A stretch of 38,524 nt of DNA, from the NCBI GenBank assembly GCA_017435025.1, contig JAFSFU010000291.1:1-38524 (forward strand), read 5' to 3'. This document shows, piece after piece, positions 24,688 to 32,891 of this stretch (position 1 is the stretch's first letter; every line of letters starts with the position of its first letter). This DNA comes from Lachnospiraceae bacterium (lineage in GTDB: Bacteria > Bacillota_A > Clostridia > Lachnospirales > Lachnospiraceae). A program made the position numbers and the translations under genes. The notes under the pieces were generated by a model. That model searched no databases. It saw only the letters and a list, made by a program, of their open reading frames with translations, and had not been told where the DNA came from.

Positions 24688-24720
24688 CACCCGGTTCCTT
24701 GACATACAAGGGGTCGGGTG
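24688..24720 (+). terminator. Probable terminator of the amidohydrolase operon
   Basis: 14-bp stem CACCCGGTTCCTTG / CAAGGGGTCGGGTG (three G-T pairs) with loop ACATA. Only TTAAAC follows, so termination may be incomplete. Its loop side contains the TTGACA of the next promoter. Confidence 0.6.
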
Positions 24721-24727
24721 TTAAACT
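24699..24727 (+). promoter_or_regulatory. Promoter of the PucR-family regulator
   Basis: TTGACA (24699-24704), a 17-bp spacer, then TAAACT (24722-24727). The -35 lies within the preceding hairpin. Confidence 0.6.
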
Positions 24728-24743
24728 ATAAGATAACACAAAT

Positions 24744-24775
24744 GGCCTTCTCATGGTTTACGTGAGAGGGCCTTT
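24744..24775 (+). other. Leader hairpin just before the PucR-family gene
   Basis: 10-bp stem GGCCTTCTCA / TGAGAGGGCC (one G-T pair) with a 9-nt loop and TTTCGATT after it, ending 22 nt before the ATG. It could be a weak attenuator or protect the leader. Confidence 0.55.
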
Positions 24776-24797
24776 CGATTACACACGGGGGGATTGC

Positions 24798-26429
24798 ATG
24801 GGAATCGCGGTAAAAGAATTGCTGGCACTGGACTATTTTAAAGACTTTTATGTGGTGGCCGGACGCAAGGGCGTTTATAAAGAAATTCAGGGTATCACGA
24901 TGTTAGAAGCACCGGACGGATTCCGTTGGTCCGTAGGTAAAGAACTGATCTTGTCCTCCGGTTATGCGATCATGCAGGACCCGGACTGCATCCGCCGTGC
25001 TTTCGAGGAGGGAGGATTCCAAAGAGCAGCAGCGATCATGCTGAAGCGCGAGCGTTATCTTCCGCAGATTCCGAAGCAGATTATGGAACTGTGCGATAAG
25101 TACGAAGTACCGCTGATCAGTATGCCGTTTTCCATCCCGTGGATGGAGGTTATGAGTCAGATCAATGTGGCGGTTATGAACCGAACGGTGCGTAGATTCC
25201 GAATTCACAACAGTGATGCGATTCATACGTCACAGCAGACCTATAAAGTACAGAAGATCCAGAGGATCCTTCAAGCTGTTGAAAGTGAAATGAACTTTCC
25301 GGCCTACCTGTATGATGTGAATGAGAAGAAAGGATACTATAGCTCTGCGAACTTTAAGCGGATCTCCGAATCCTTTGGCTTGGATAACGCGGAATACTGT
25401 GTGCCGACCCGTCCGCATACGATCCATACCCTCTGCGATTATATTCAGATGAAACGAATCCGTTTGACTGAGCCGGATGATACAGGCAAGCCGCGCATCA
25501 GCTGGATCCAGATTCCGATCATTATGAACGATGTGACGCAGGCGTATTTTGTGGTAATGGAATCCCGTGAACTTTTGGATTACTATGATGAGTATTCGAT
25601 CCGAATCGCATTTCTGATGCTGCAGGCCGTTTATGAGCAGATCATGGTGACGAGAAACATGGGCAATATCGGCTTTGAGAACTTTATTCTCTATGCCCTC
25701 AATTCTGCCGATGCGGATCGGGACAAATTGGTCGAGCAGGCCAATGTACAGGGAATCAGCATGGATACCCGCTATGTCTGCGCGGTGTTCCGTCAGAGAA
25801 ATGACGGAATCAGTGCGAGAAATGAACGCAAGGTGTTCGCAGATGCGTTTCGTGTGGAACATGCGCCGGATATGGGAAAACTGGCATTTCTTGGAGAAAA
25901 CGAAGGTGCACTCCTGTTTGAAATCGATGCGGCGGTGTCCCATGACTGCAGCAAGCTGCTCCGATTCCTGGAGGAGTTCAAATATAAGGTGGAAACCCGG
26001 ATCAGCGGAATGCGGTTGGAGTTTGGAATCAATCTGGAAGCAAAAACACTTCCCGAGATCCGTTCTTCTATTGAAAAGTGCCGCAAAGTTCTGCAGCTTG
26101 GGCCGAAGCTGGATTCCGGACAGTTTGTCTGGGATTATGAAAAACTGGGACCGCTTGCATGGCTGCAGATTCCGGATGATGAACTGGAGAGCATGCTGAA
26201 AAAGTATCGCAAGCTGATGCAGGACGAGAAGAATGTGGAAGTGCTTCGGACTCTAAAGGTTTATCTGGAAAACAATATGAATTACAGCGTGACGGCTGAG
26301 AAACTTTATGCCCATATCAATACGGTTCGCAAGCGTATTGATAAAGCCCACGATCTTCTGGATATTGATTGGGAACAGAGGATCAACCGGCTGAATGTGG
26401 AACTGCTGTTACAGTTTTTGGATTTATAG
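24798..26429 (+). CDS. PucR-family transcriptional regulator
   Basis: 543-residue DNA-binding regulator. The start at 24798 is chosen from GGGGGGATTGC before the ATG; an upstream ATG at 24753 lies inside the leader hairpin. The N-terminal PucR domain is residues about 1-125 (GIAVKELLALDYFKDFYVVAG, then GKELILSSGYAI). A middle GGDEF-like/CdaR region is not clear. The C-terminal HTH_30 domain is about residues 481-543 (LKVYLENNMNYSVTAEKLYAHINTVRKRID split around 485-515). PucR and CdaR relatives sense purines, sugar acids or amino acids. It follows the transporter-amidohydrolase genes, so those are a likely target. Confidence 0.85.
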   Translation: MGIAVKELLALDYFKDFYVVAGRKGVYKEIQGITMLEAPDGFRWSVGKELILSSGYAIMQDPDCIRRAFEEGGFQRAAAIMLKRERYLPQIPKQIMELCDKYEVPLISMPFSIPWMEVMSQINVAVMNRTVRRFRIHNSDAIHTSQQTYKVQKIQRILQAVESEMNFPAYLYDVNEKKGYYSSANFKRISESFGLDNAEYCVPTRPHTIHTLCDYIQMKRIRLTEPDDTGKPRISWIQIPIIMNDVTQAYFVVMESRELLDYYDEYSIRIAFLMLQAVYEQIMVTRNMGNIGFENFILYALNSADADRDKLVEQANVQGISMDTRYVCAVFRQRNDGISARNERKVFADAFRVEHAPDMGKLAFLGENEGALLFEIDAAVSHDCSKLLRFLEEFKYKVETRISGMRLEFGINLEAKTLPEIRSSIEKCRKVLQLGPKLDSGQFVWDYEKLGPLAWLQIPDDELESMLKKYRKLMQDEKNVEVLRTLKVYLENNMNYSVTAEKLYAHINTVRKRIDKAHDLLDIDWEQRINRLNVELLLQFLDL

Positions 26430-26443
26430 AGGGGAGATCATAT

Positions 26444-27271
26444 ATGATTTATTCGTTTTATTGGAGCCCGACCGGCGGAACGAAAAAAGTTATGGATATT
26501 TTAACGGAGGAGTTTTTTGCGATCGCAAAAGAATCCGGTCAGGAACATGTACAGGAGCTGAAAGCGGTGGAGTTTACGAACCGCTCTATTTACTGGGATA
26601 TCAAAGGAATTAAAGAAGAGGATATCTGTTTTGTGGGCGTGCCGTCCTTTGGCGGCCGTGTTCCGGAACCGGCCATCAAACATATGGAAGAGATGAAGGG
26701 CAGAGGTTCCATTGTGATTCCGGTCGTGGTTTATGGAAACCGTGCCATTGATGATACGATGCTGGAACTGAAAAACCAGCTGTATCGAAGCCGTTTTTAT
26801 CCGGTGGCCGGTGTAGCAGCTGTGGCAGAACACTCCATTCTCCGCCAGTACGGTGCAGGACGTCCGGATGCGCAGGATGCGAAAGAGCTGAAAGAGTTTG
26901 CAGCAAAGATCTGGAAACGTCTGGAAGAAGTGAAAGAACTGAGAGCCGGCGGAAAACATATTTCCTATATAGTGGAAGAATTTGTGGTGCCGGGCGAGGA
27001 TCCGTATGTAGAGCGTAAACCGGCAGCTTTGCAGCCGGAAGCAGGAAGAAAGTGCAAGGGCTGTGGTCTTTGCCTGGAGCAGTGCCCGGCAGGTGCGATC
27101 CCGGTGGAAAATCCGAAAGAAACAAACTTCGATGCGTGCATCGGCTGTATGCGATGCGTGCAGATCTGCCCGAATAAGGCAAGAAGCGTAAGTTCCGTGA
27201 AACTGGTGGCGGCAGGAATGAAGATGAAGAAGCTTTTGGAGGAGCGGAAGGAGAATTACCTTTATATTTGA
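26444..27271 (+). CDS. EFR1-family flavodoxin-ferredoxin fusion
   Basis: 275-residue electron-transfer protein. The N-terminal flavodoxin-like part (about 1-170) has the phosphate loop SPTGGTKKV (residues 8-16) that would bind FMN. The C-terminal part is a 2[4Fe-4S] ferredoxin: CKGCGLCLEQCP from Cys204 and CIGCMRCVQICP from Cys232. This fusion is the EFR1 type common in Clostridia. The start at 26444 follows GAGGGGAGATCATAT, 14 nt after the regulator stop, so co-transcription with the regulator is likely. Its electron partner is unknown. Confidence 0.9.
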   Translation: MIYSFYWSPTGGTKKVMDILTEEFFAIAKESGQEHVQELKAVEFTNRSIYWDIKGIKEEDICFVGVPSFGGRVPEPAIKHMEEMKGRGSIVIPVVVYGNRAIDDTMLELKNQLYRSRFYPVAGVAAVAEHSILRQYGAGRPDAQDAKELKEFAAKIWKRLEEVKELRAGGKHISYIVEEFVVPGEDPYVERKPAALQPEAGRKCKGCGLCLEQCPAGAIPVENPKETNFDACIGCMRCVQICPNKARSVSSVKLVAAGMKMKKLLEERKENYLYI

Positions 27272-27382
27272 TGTTTCATTCAGTGATTATATAACAAAAA
27301 TCGGTGTACAAAGATAGCTTCGTTTTCGAAGTTCATCTGTGCTGCACCGATTTTGTTTTATAATACGGAATGAAATATCAAA
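27267..27382. terminator. 116-bp near-perfect palindrome acting as bidirectional terminator
   Basis: The whole span between the EFR1 stop and the selD stop folds on itself. Outer arms are TTTGATGTTTCATTC (27267-27281) and GAATGAAATATCAAA (27368-27382). Middle arms are ACAAAAATCGGTG (27294-27306) and CACCGATTTTGT (27345-27356). The tip is CTTCG-TTTT-CGAAG. T runs flank the middle stem on both strands. The outer arms go beyond what a terminator needs and share TTGATATTTCATT with the palindrome at the right edge. Confidence 0.8.
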
Positions 27383-27383
27383 T

Positions 27384-28424
27384 TTACGCAATAATCAGAT
27401 CTTTCTCCTGCTTTTCGATCACTTCACCGATCACAGCAGCGGTAATACCCACTTCTGCCAGCTTTTCCACATAGGTATATGCGTCTTCGGCACGAAGAGC
27501 CACCATCAGACCTCCGGAGGTCTGTGGATCGGAGATCAGGTCTACAAGGCATTCTTCTGCAGAATCCAGAACTTCCACATGCTTTTTAACATAAGCCATA
27601 TTGCGGTACGCACCGGCCGGAACGATACCCATAGTAGCCAGTTCTTTTGCACCAGGAAGAAGCGGAATCTCTTTGCTCCACAGTTTCAGTGTGGAGTTGC
27701 TGCCGGAAGCCATTTCATAAGCATGGCCGAGGAGACCGAAACCGGTAATATCGGTACACGCGTGGCAGTTGCCGATTTCCTGAACAATCGCAGCAGCCTT
27801 GGAATTTAGGGTTGCCATGGATTTCACCATTACATCGTAATCTTCTTTAGAAACCAGGTCGCCTTTGTAGGCAGTTGTTACAACGCCGGTGCCGATCGGT
27901 TTTGTGATAACAAGAAGATCACCCGGCTGTGCACCTACGTTTTTCAAAATCTTATCCGGATGAACATAACCGGTCACGCAAAGACCATATTTTGGTTCCG
28001 GATCCTGGATGGTGTGGCCGCCTGCAATGGTACATTTTGCTTCTACGCATTTATCATGTCCACCTTTTAAGATCAGGCGAATTGTTTCAGTAGAGAGACA
28101 GTTCGGAACACATAAGAGGTTCATTGCCAGAGTTGGCTGTCCACCCATTGCATAAACATCGCTGAGGGAGTTTGCAGCGGCAATCTGACCATACATATAT
28201 GGGTCATCCACCGGCGGAGTAAAGAAGTCAACGGTGTGAATCGCTGCAATATCATCTGTAATCTTTAATACACACGCATCATCGGCGGTGTCAAATCCAA
28301 CGATCAAATCTGAGTTCGGAACGTTTGGAAGATCTTCTAAAATTTCACTAAGGACACCCGGTCCTAATTTCGCTGCTCAACCAGGGGTTGAGGTCATCTG
28401 GGTAAGCGGAATATCTTTTGCCAT
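27384..28424 (-). CDS. selD: Selenide, water dikinase, a selenoprotein with in-frame TGA
   Basis: Makes selenophosphate from selenide and ATP, the selenium donor for selenocysteine and other selenium uses. 346 residues, normal for SelD, when read from the ATG at 28424, which has AGGAGG before it. Residue 16 is encoded by TGA (28379-28377) in the context TSTPG-U-AAKLGPG, the position of the catalytic Cys/Sec in all SelD proteins. The following Lys19 is the second catalytic residue. A SECIS-like hairpin follows 11 nt later. Then DDACV, AAANSLSDVYAMGG, and GGHTIQDPEPKYG match the family. A conventional caller would start downstream near 28307 and lose the active site. It is transcribed away from yedF and ends at a palindromic terminator. 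Confidence 0.95.
28351..28365 (-). promoter_or_regulatory. Bacterial SECIS element of selD
   Basis: On the minus strand AGGAC-CGGGT-GTCCT, a 5-bp stem whose loop holds GGG/GGT, beginning 11 nt after the TGA codon. Distance and loop guanines fit a SelB-binding bacterial SECIS. Confidence 0.75.
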
Positions 28425-28493
28425 AGGAAACCTCCTGAAAATAAATGAACTATTACTTTATAAATATATTTGAAAAATCCAGATATCGTTTTT

Positions 28494-28522
28494 ATCATAA
28501 CATTCCAGAGATGCAAAATCAA
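28494..28522 (-). promoter_or_regulatory. Sigma-A promoter of selD
   Basis: On the minus strand TTGATT (28522-28517), a 17-bp spacer, then TATGAT (28499-28494), about 70 nt before the ATG. Confidence 0.65.
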
Positions 28523-28571
28523 TCATATAGAAAAAACCATTAGAAGTCAAGGAAGTATAGAAAATATCAAT

Positions 28572-28601
28572 TTGACGGCAAATTAGAGTAAGGCGTAAAA
28601 T
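28572..28601 (+). promoter_or_regulatory. Sigma-A promoter of the yedF operon
   Basis: TTGACG (28572-28577), an 18-bp spacer, then TAAAAT (28596-28601), 45 nt before the yedF start. It is divergent from the selD promoter. Confidence 0.65.
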
Positions 28602-28645
28602 GAATAATAGGCAAAATTCTGGTCAAATTTATGGAGGAAAAAATT

Positions 28646-29263
28646 ATGGCAAATATAGTAGTAAATGCAGTTGGCGAGCAGTGTCCGATTCCGGTAGTGA
28701 AAGCGACAAAAGCAATCCGCGAAATGAAAGAAGCAGGCGTGATCGAGGTTCATGTTGATAATGAGATCGCTGTGCAGAATCTGACAAAACTGGCAAACAG
28801 CAAGAATTTGAAATCTTCCGCTGAAAAGAAAGAAGAGAAATTATATGTTGTAACAATCGCAATGGACGGCGCGATCGAAGAGAGCGGCGCACAGGACGAG
28901 TGTATCGCATGTGCACCGGATAAGCGCGGCAATACAGTTGTTGCGATCGCATCCGAGCGTATGGGTCACGGCAATGATGAACTCGGCAAAGTTCTGATGA
29001 AAGGTTTCATTTATGCACTTTCTCAGTTAGAAGAACTTCCGAAGACAATCCTTTTCTACAATGGCGGTGCAACCATCACATGTGAAGAGAGCCCGTCTGT
29101 TGAAGATCTAAAGAATATGGAAGCACAGGGCGTAGAAATCCTCACATGCGGTACATGTCTGGATTACTATGGCTTAAAGGACAAGCTGGCAGTTGGCAGC
29201 GTGACAAATATGTACACAATCGTTGAGAAACTGGCTCAGGCTGACAAGATCATTAAACAGTAA
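28646..29263 (+). CDS. yedF: YedF, sulfurtransferase-like selenium metabolism protein
   Basis: 205-residue protein with an N-terminal TusA/SirA-like domain carrying the CPxP motif (Cys13-Pro-Ile-Pro16), then a DsrE-like domain. Conserved cysteines CIAC and CGTC lie between and within the second part (ECIACAPDKRG; LTCGTCLDYYG). YedF is associated with selenium-dependent molybdenum hydroxylase systems and is thought to handle reactive sulfur or selenium. Start at 28646 has GGAGG. It is divergent from selD, which strengthens the selenium role. It heads the operon with the activase and double-cubane reductase. Confidence 0.9.
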   Translation: MANIVVNAVGEQCPIPVVKATKAIREMKEAGVIEVHVDNEIAVQNLTKLANSKNLKSSAEKKEEKLYVVTIAMDGAIEESGAQDECIACAPDKRGNTVVAIASERMGHGNDELGKVLMKGFIYALSQLEELPKTILFYNGGATITCEESPSVEDLKNMEAQGVEILTCGTCLDYYGLKDKLAVGSVTNMYTIVEKLAQADKIIKQ

Positions 29264-29321
29264 ATGAGCATCGGACTGCGAAATGTCCGAATAAATATAA
29301 CCGGAAGGCGGGAGAAGTCTT

Positions 29322-30074
29322 ATGTATCAGGTAGGAATTGATATCGGTTCCAGCGCAGCAAAGGTTGCGGTTATGGAGAATGGAGCCGTGATCAAAACAC
29401 TCCTTTTGAACACAGGATTCAACAGCAGAGATACAGCCGACGAGATTTACCAGATGCTGGAAAAAGATGGAATCAGCAAAGAAAATGCAATCTATGTGGC
29501 GACCGGCTACGGACGTATTTCCGTACCGTATGCGGATCGCAGCGTGACAGAGATTACCTGTCACGGCAAGGGTGCGTGGTTTTTGTTTGGAAAAAACGGC
29601 ACTGTTATCGATATCGGTGGACAGGATACCAAAGGCATTGCTTTAAAGAACGGCAGAGTCATGAAATTCATTATGAACGACAAATGTTCCGCCGGAACCG
29701 GCAAGTTCCTGGAAGTTATGACCAATCGTCTGGGTCTTACCATGAAAGAGTTATCTGAACTGGCAAGACAGGGTAATCCGATCACAATCAGTTCCATGTG
29801 TACCGTATTTGCAGAATCAGAGGTGATCAGTCTGATCGGCAAGGGAACACCGCGCGAGGATATCGCCAACGGTGTTATCGATTCTGTTGTTATGAAGGTG
29901 GCTTCACTGATCGCACAGGTACAGGGAGAACAGTATTTCCTGACCGGCGGATTATGTGAAGATGAGTATGTGATCGAACGTCTGACAAAGGTGCTGGGAG
30001 CACCGGTCGAGAGTCAGCCGCTGGCGAGATATGCCGGTGCAATCGGAGCGGCTCTGATGGCGGCAGAGGAATAA
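29322..30074 (+). CDS. Acyl-CoA dehydratase activase-type ATPase (YjiL-like)
   Basis: 250-residue ASKHA-fold ATPase that passes electrons to a partner reductase at the cost of ATP. The phosphate-binding signatures are [13 protein letters not shown] at the N-terminus and [11 protein letters not shown]. Cys122 ([14 protein letters not shown]) and Cys160 ([15 protein letters not shown]) are the two ligands, one pair per subunit, of the [4Fe-4S] cluster bridging the homodimer. GGGAGAAG precedes the ATG. The next gene, 13 nt downstream, encodes its likely substrate protein. Confidence 0.92.
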   Translation: MYQVGIDIGSSAAKVAVMENGAVIKTLLLNTGFNSRDTADEIYQMLEKDGISKENAIYVATGYGRISVPYADRSVTEITCHGKGAWFLFGKNGTVIDIGGQDTKGIALKNGRVMKFIMNDKCSAGTGKFLEVMTNRLGLTMKELSELARQGNPITISSMCTVFAESEVISLIGKGTPREDIANGVIDSVVMKVASLIAQVQGEQYFLTGGLCEDEYVIERLTKVLGAPVESQPLARYAGAIGAALMAAEE

Positions 30075-30087
30075 AGGAGAATTAGAA

Positions 30088-31242
30088 ATGAACAACCATG
30101 ATTTACCAAAAATGTTTGATGAATTCGTAGATGCAAGAAAGCAGGGTTTCCTTGCAGCGAAGGAATTCAAGGAGAATGGCGGCAGACTGGCAGGATGTCT
30201 CTGTTCCTATACACCACAGGAAGTACTGGATGCAGGTAATATTGCAGCAGTCAGCCTTTGCGGAACAAGCAATGAGACAATCGCAGATGCAGAGACTGTT
30301 CTTCCAAAGAACCTCTGTCCGCTGATCAAGAGTACATACGGTTTTGCATATTCCGAGAAATGCCCATACACATACTTCTCCGATATCATCATCGGTGAAA
30401 CAACCTGTGATGGTAAGAAAAAGATGTATGAGCTTTTAAATGAACTGAAAGAAACCTATATTCTTCAGCTTCCGCAGGGCCAGGGCCGTTCCTACGCAGG
30501 TGATGTATGGTACGAGGAAGTAAAACTTCTGATCAAGAAGCTGGAAGAGAAGTATGGCATTGAGATTACAGAGCAGCAGTTAAGAGATGCAGTTAAGAGA
30601 CGTAACCGTCTTAGAAAGGCACGCTGTGAGATGTACAATCTGCAGGCAAACTGCCCGCCGGCTACATATGGAACAGAAATGATGTTGGCACTGCAGAGAG
30701 GCGGTTTCACATTTGATGTGGATCAGCAGATTGAGCAGATCGAGGCACTGGTTGAGAAGGCAAAAGCAGCGTATGAAGCTGGTGAGAGACCGGTTCCGAA
30801 GTCTGCAAAGAGAATCCTGATCACAGGATGTCCGACCGGTGGTGTGATCCAGAAAGTTGGTATGGTTATTGAGAAGAACGGCGGTGTTATCGTTTGTCTC
30901 GATGACTGTGGCGGTGAGCGTACACAGAGCAGAATGATCGATGAGAATGCGGAAGATATCGTACGTGCAATCTCCGATAGCTACCTTGCGATCAACTGTT
31001 CCATTATGACACCGAACGATGGTCGTCTTGAGAATACAAAGAAGATGATCGAGAAGTACAAAGTTGACGGTGTTGTTGACGTGGTTCTTCAGGCATGCCA
31101 TACATTCAACGTAGAGTCCTATAAGACACGTGAGATGGTGGAAGAACTGGGTGTTCCGTATCTGAAATTGGAGACTGATTACTCTACAACAGACAGCGGT
31201 CAGATCGAGACACGTATCGCAGCATTTATCGAAATCTTATAA
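30088..31242 (+). CDS. Double-cubane-cluster anaerobic reductase (YjiM/2-hydroxyacyl-CoA dehydratase-like)
   Basis: 384-residue protein of the 2-hydroxyacyl-CoA dehydratase D-component family, branch known as double-cubane-cluster protein (DCCP, YjiM). Cys37, Cys39, Cys58, Cys77, Cys92 and Cys107 include the ligands of the unusual [8Fe-9S] cluster. A paired CoA-transferase or second dehydratase subunit is absent, so it likely acts on a small molecule, with the YjiL-type ATPase driving electrons to very low potential. The natural substrate of DCCPs is not known; acetylene reduction has been reported for the family. GGAGAAT precedes the ATG; the operon ends at a terminator at 31269-31313. Confidence 0.9.
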   Translation: MNNHDLPKMFDEFVDARKQGFLAAKEFKENGGRLAGCLCSYTPQEVLDAGNIAAVSLCGTSNETIADAETVLPKNLCPLIKSTYGFAYSEKCPYTYFSDIIIGETTCDGKKKMYELLNELKETYILQLPQGQGRSYAGDVWYEEVKLLIKKLEEKYGIEITEQQLRDAVKRRNRLRKARCEMYNLQANCPPATYGTEMMLALQRGGFTFDVDQQIEQIEALVEKAKAAYEAGERPVPKSAKRILITGCPTGGVIQKVGMVIEKNGGVIVCLDDCGGERTQSRMIDENAEDIVRAISDSYLAINCSIMTPNDGRLENTKKMIEKYKVDGVVDVVLQACHTFNVESYKTREMVEELGVPYLKLETDYSTTDSGQIETRIAAFIEIL

Positions 31243-31268
31243 TTGAAATTTAGATATTGAATGGTCAA

Positions 31269-31318
31269 AGGGGGACCGCCGAGGCAGCAGGAGAAGCTGG
31301 TTTTCGGCGGTCTCCGCT
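31269..31318 (+). terminator. Terminator of the yedF operon
   Basis: GGGACCGCCGA / TTCGGCGGTCTCC stem with a long inner loop, then GCTTTTGGG. Confidence 0.7.
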
Positions 31319-31350
31319 TTTGGGAGGACTATTCCATGCCTGCTTATTCA

Positions 31351-31379
31351 TTGCAAAGCCTTGCGGAATGTGTTATGAT
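31351..31379 (+). promoter_or_regulatory. Sigma-A promoter of the nucleotidyltransferase gene
   Basis: TTGCAA (31351-31356), a 17-bp spacer, then TATGAT (31374-31379). The transcript start would be only about 15 nt from the ribosome binding site. Confidence 0.7.
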
Positions 31380-31403
31380 TAAAAAAATGGGGAGGAAATG
31401 CCA

Positions 31404-32327
31404 ATGAAAAAAACATCGTTAGTCATCATGGCGGCCGGAATCGGAAGTCGTTTTGGCGGTGGCATCAAACAGCTGGAGCCGGTTGGCCCCAACGGAGAAA
31501 TTATTATGGACTATTCCATTCATGATGCTTTGGAAGCCGGCTTTGATAAAATTGTATTTATCATCCGCAAGGATTTGGAAAAAGATTTTAAAGAGATTAT
31601 CGGAAAACGGATCGAGAAGATCGCGCATGTGGAATACGCATTTCAGGAGCTGGAGGATCTTCCGGAAGGTTTTTCTGTTCCGGAAGGAAGAAAGAAGCCT
31701 TGGGGAACCGGTCAGGCGATTCTTGCGGCGAAGAGTGTGATTCACGAGCCGTTCCTTGTTATTAATGCGGATGACTATTATGGAAAAGAAGGATTTCGAA
31801 GAATCCACGACTATATGGTCAATGAAATGAAAGAGGACGGAGAGCTTCTCGATATGTGTATGGCCGGATTTGTTCTTTCCAATACATTAAGCGAGAATGG
31901 AGGCGTAACTCGCGGTGTTTGTACCGTTGATGCGAATGGATGTCTTGAGAAGGTGACCGAGACCTATAATATTTACCTGGACCGCGTGGGTCTGCATGCC
32001 AGCACCAACGATGGACATGCTGCTTTGGTACGGCCGGATCAGGTGGTGTCCATGAATATGTTCGGACTCCCGGTTGCGTTCCTGAAAGAACTGGAAAATG
32101 GATTCCCGGAATTTCTGGCAAACGTCCCGGAAGGAAATCTGAAGGCTGAATATTTGCTTCCGGTGATCGTTGATCGCTGTATTCGTGAGAAGAAGGCAGC
32201 AGTTCGTGTTTTAGATACACCGGATAAATGGTTTGGTGTTACCTATAAGGAAGACAAGCCGGCAGTGGTGACGGCAATTCGCAAGTTGATCAGTGACGGT
32301 GTATATCCGGACAAGCTGTTTGGGTAG
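31404..32327 (+). CDS. Sugar-phosphate nucleotidyltransferase
   Basis: 307-residue NTP transferase of the GT-A fold. The nucleotide-binding motif is MAAGIGSRFGGGIKQLEPVG; the metal-binding NADDYYG follows near residue 115. GTGQAILAAK also fits the family. The ATG at 31404 is chosen over 31398 because GGAGG lies 8 nt before it, whereas the first ATG is only 2 nt away. Substrate may be glucose-1-phosphate, mannose-1-phosphate or a nucleotide-linked amino sugar; not decidable. It is followed by a terminator whose T run abuts the next ATG. Confidence 0.85.
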   Translation: MKKTSLVIMAAGIGSRFGGGIKQLEPVGPNGEIIMDYSIHDALEAGFDKIVFIIRKDLEKDFKEIIGKRIEKIAHVEYAFQELEDLPEGFSVPEGRKKPWGTGQAILAAKSVIHEPFLVINADDYYGKEGFRRIHDYMVNEMKEDGELLDMCMAGFVLSNTLSENGGVTRGVCTVDANGCLEKVTETYNIYLDRVGLHASTNDGHAALVRPDQVVSMNMFGLPVAFLKELENGFPEFLANVPEGNLKAEYLLPVIVDRCIREKKAAVRVLDTPDKWFGVTYKEDKPAVVTAIRKLISDGVYPDKLFG

Positions 32328-32349
32328 AAGGTAATAAGTGAACATGCAG

Positions 32350-32416
32350 CTTCCCGTTTCTTCCTGCATAGTATGATCCTAAAAGGAACTACAGGATAAG
32401 GAGCGGGAAGTTTTTT
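32350..32416 (+). terminator. Terminator hairpin abutting the next start codon
   Basis: CTTCCCG (32350-32356) / CGGGAAG (32404-32410), with TTCCTG / CAGGAT pairing inside, then TTTTTT (32411-32416) touching the ATG at 32417. The arm includes AAGGAG, a possible ribosome binding site, so the hairpin could also hide it. Confidence 0.75.
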
Positions 32417-32818
32417 ATGGAAATGATTTATCGCGGTTATCCCAGGATGTTAGAGAAATACACAGAGGAATGTGCTCATGAAATAGAGATACAGAATACC
32501 TCACATTACATGGGAAAGCCGATTGAGAATACGTCTTGGAATAAACGACAGTTTCGTAGGGAAAATGAGTATTTAAAAGGACTGTATCCGGCTTCAGCTC
32601 GCAGAAGTCAGGCGCTGATCGAGGCGTGGTTTGATCGCTATGAGAGACCGGGCAGTCCCTTGTATGACGAGTATCCGGATCGTGAATGGATGTTGAGAGT
32701 CCGGGACCGGATATGGAATCAGGCGAAGGAACAGGGTTTGGAACCTTCATTGGAGTTGTTGTATGTACTGCTGATCAGCGAGGTTGGCAGGAGGCGGGCA
32801 GCCGGTCGCCTGCAGTAG
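32417..32818 (+). CDS. Small charged protein of unknown function
   Basis: 133-residue soluble protein, rich in Arg, Glu and Tyr, with several likely helices and no signal peptide or membrane segment. I do not recognise the family. Start is uncertain: ATG at 32417 touches the T run of a terminator, ATG at 32423 is next. It lies between a nucleotidyltransferase and a large membrane-anchored protein. The stop is followed by a small hairpin, TGCCCG-CGA-CGGGCA (32847-32861). Confidence 0.6.
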   Translation: MEMIYRGYPRMLEKYTEECAHEIEIQNTSHYMGKPIENTSWNKRQFRRENEYLKGLYPASARRSQALIEAWFDRYERPGSPLYDEYPDREWMLRVRDRIWNQAKEQGLEPSLELLYVLLISEVGRRRAAGRLQ

Positions 32819-32891
32819 AGACCGACAGAATGAAACAAGAATAAAATGCCCGCGACGGGCAATCATATACATGAAGTAAGGAAGAAATGGA

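Noticed and set aside
27384..28307. selD as a 5'-truncated or degraded gene beginning near 28307.
   Set aside because: Reading TGA at 28377-28379 as selenocysteine restores the full N-terminus, a good ribosome binding site and the active site.
32847..32861. TGCCCG-CGA-CGGGCA hairpin as a terminator after the small unknown gene.
   Set aside because: The stem is only 6 bp with no T run after it; I left it unannotated as a terminator.
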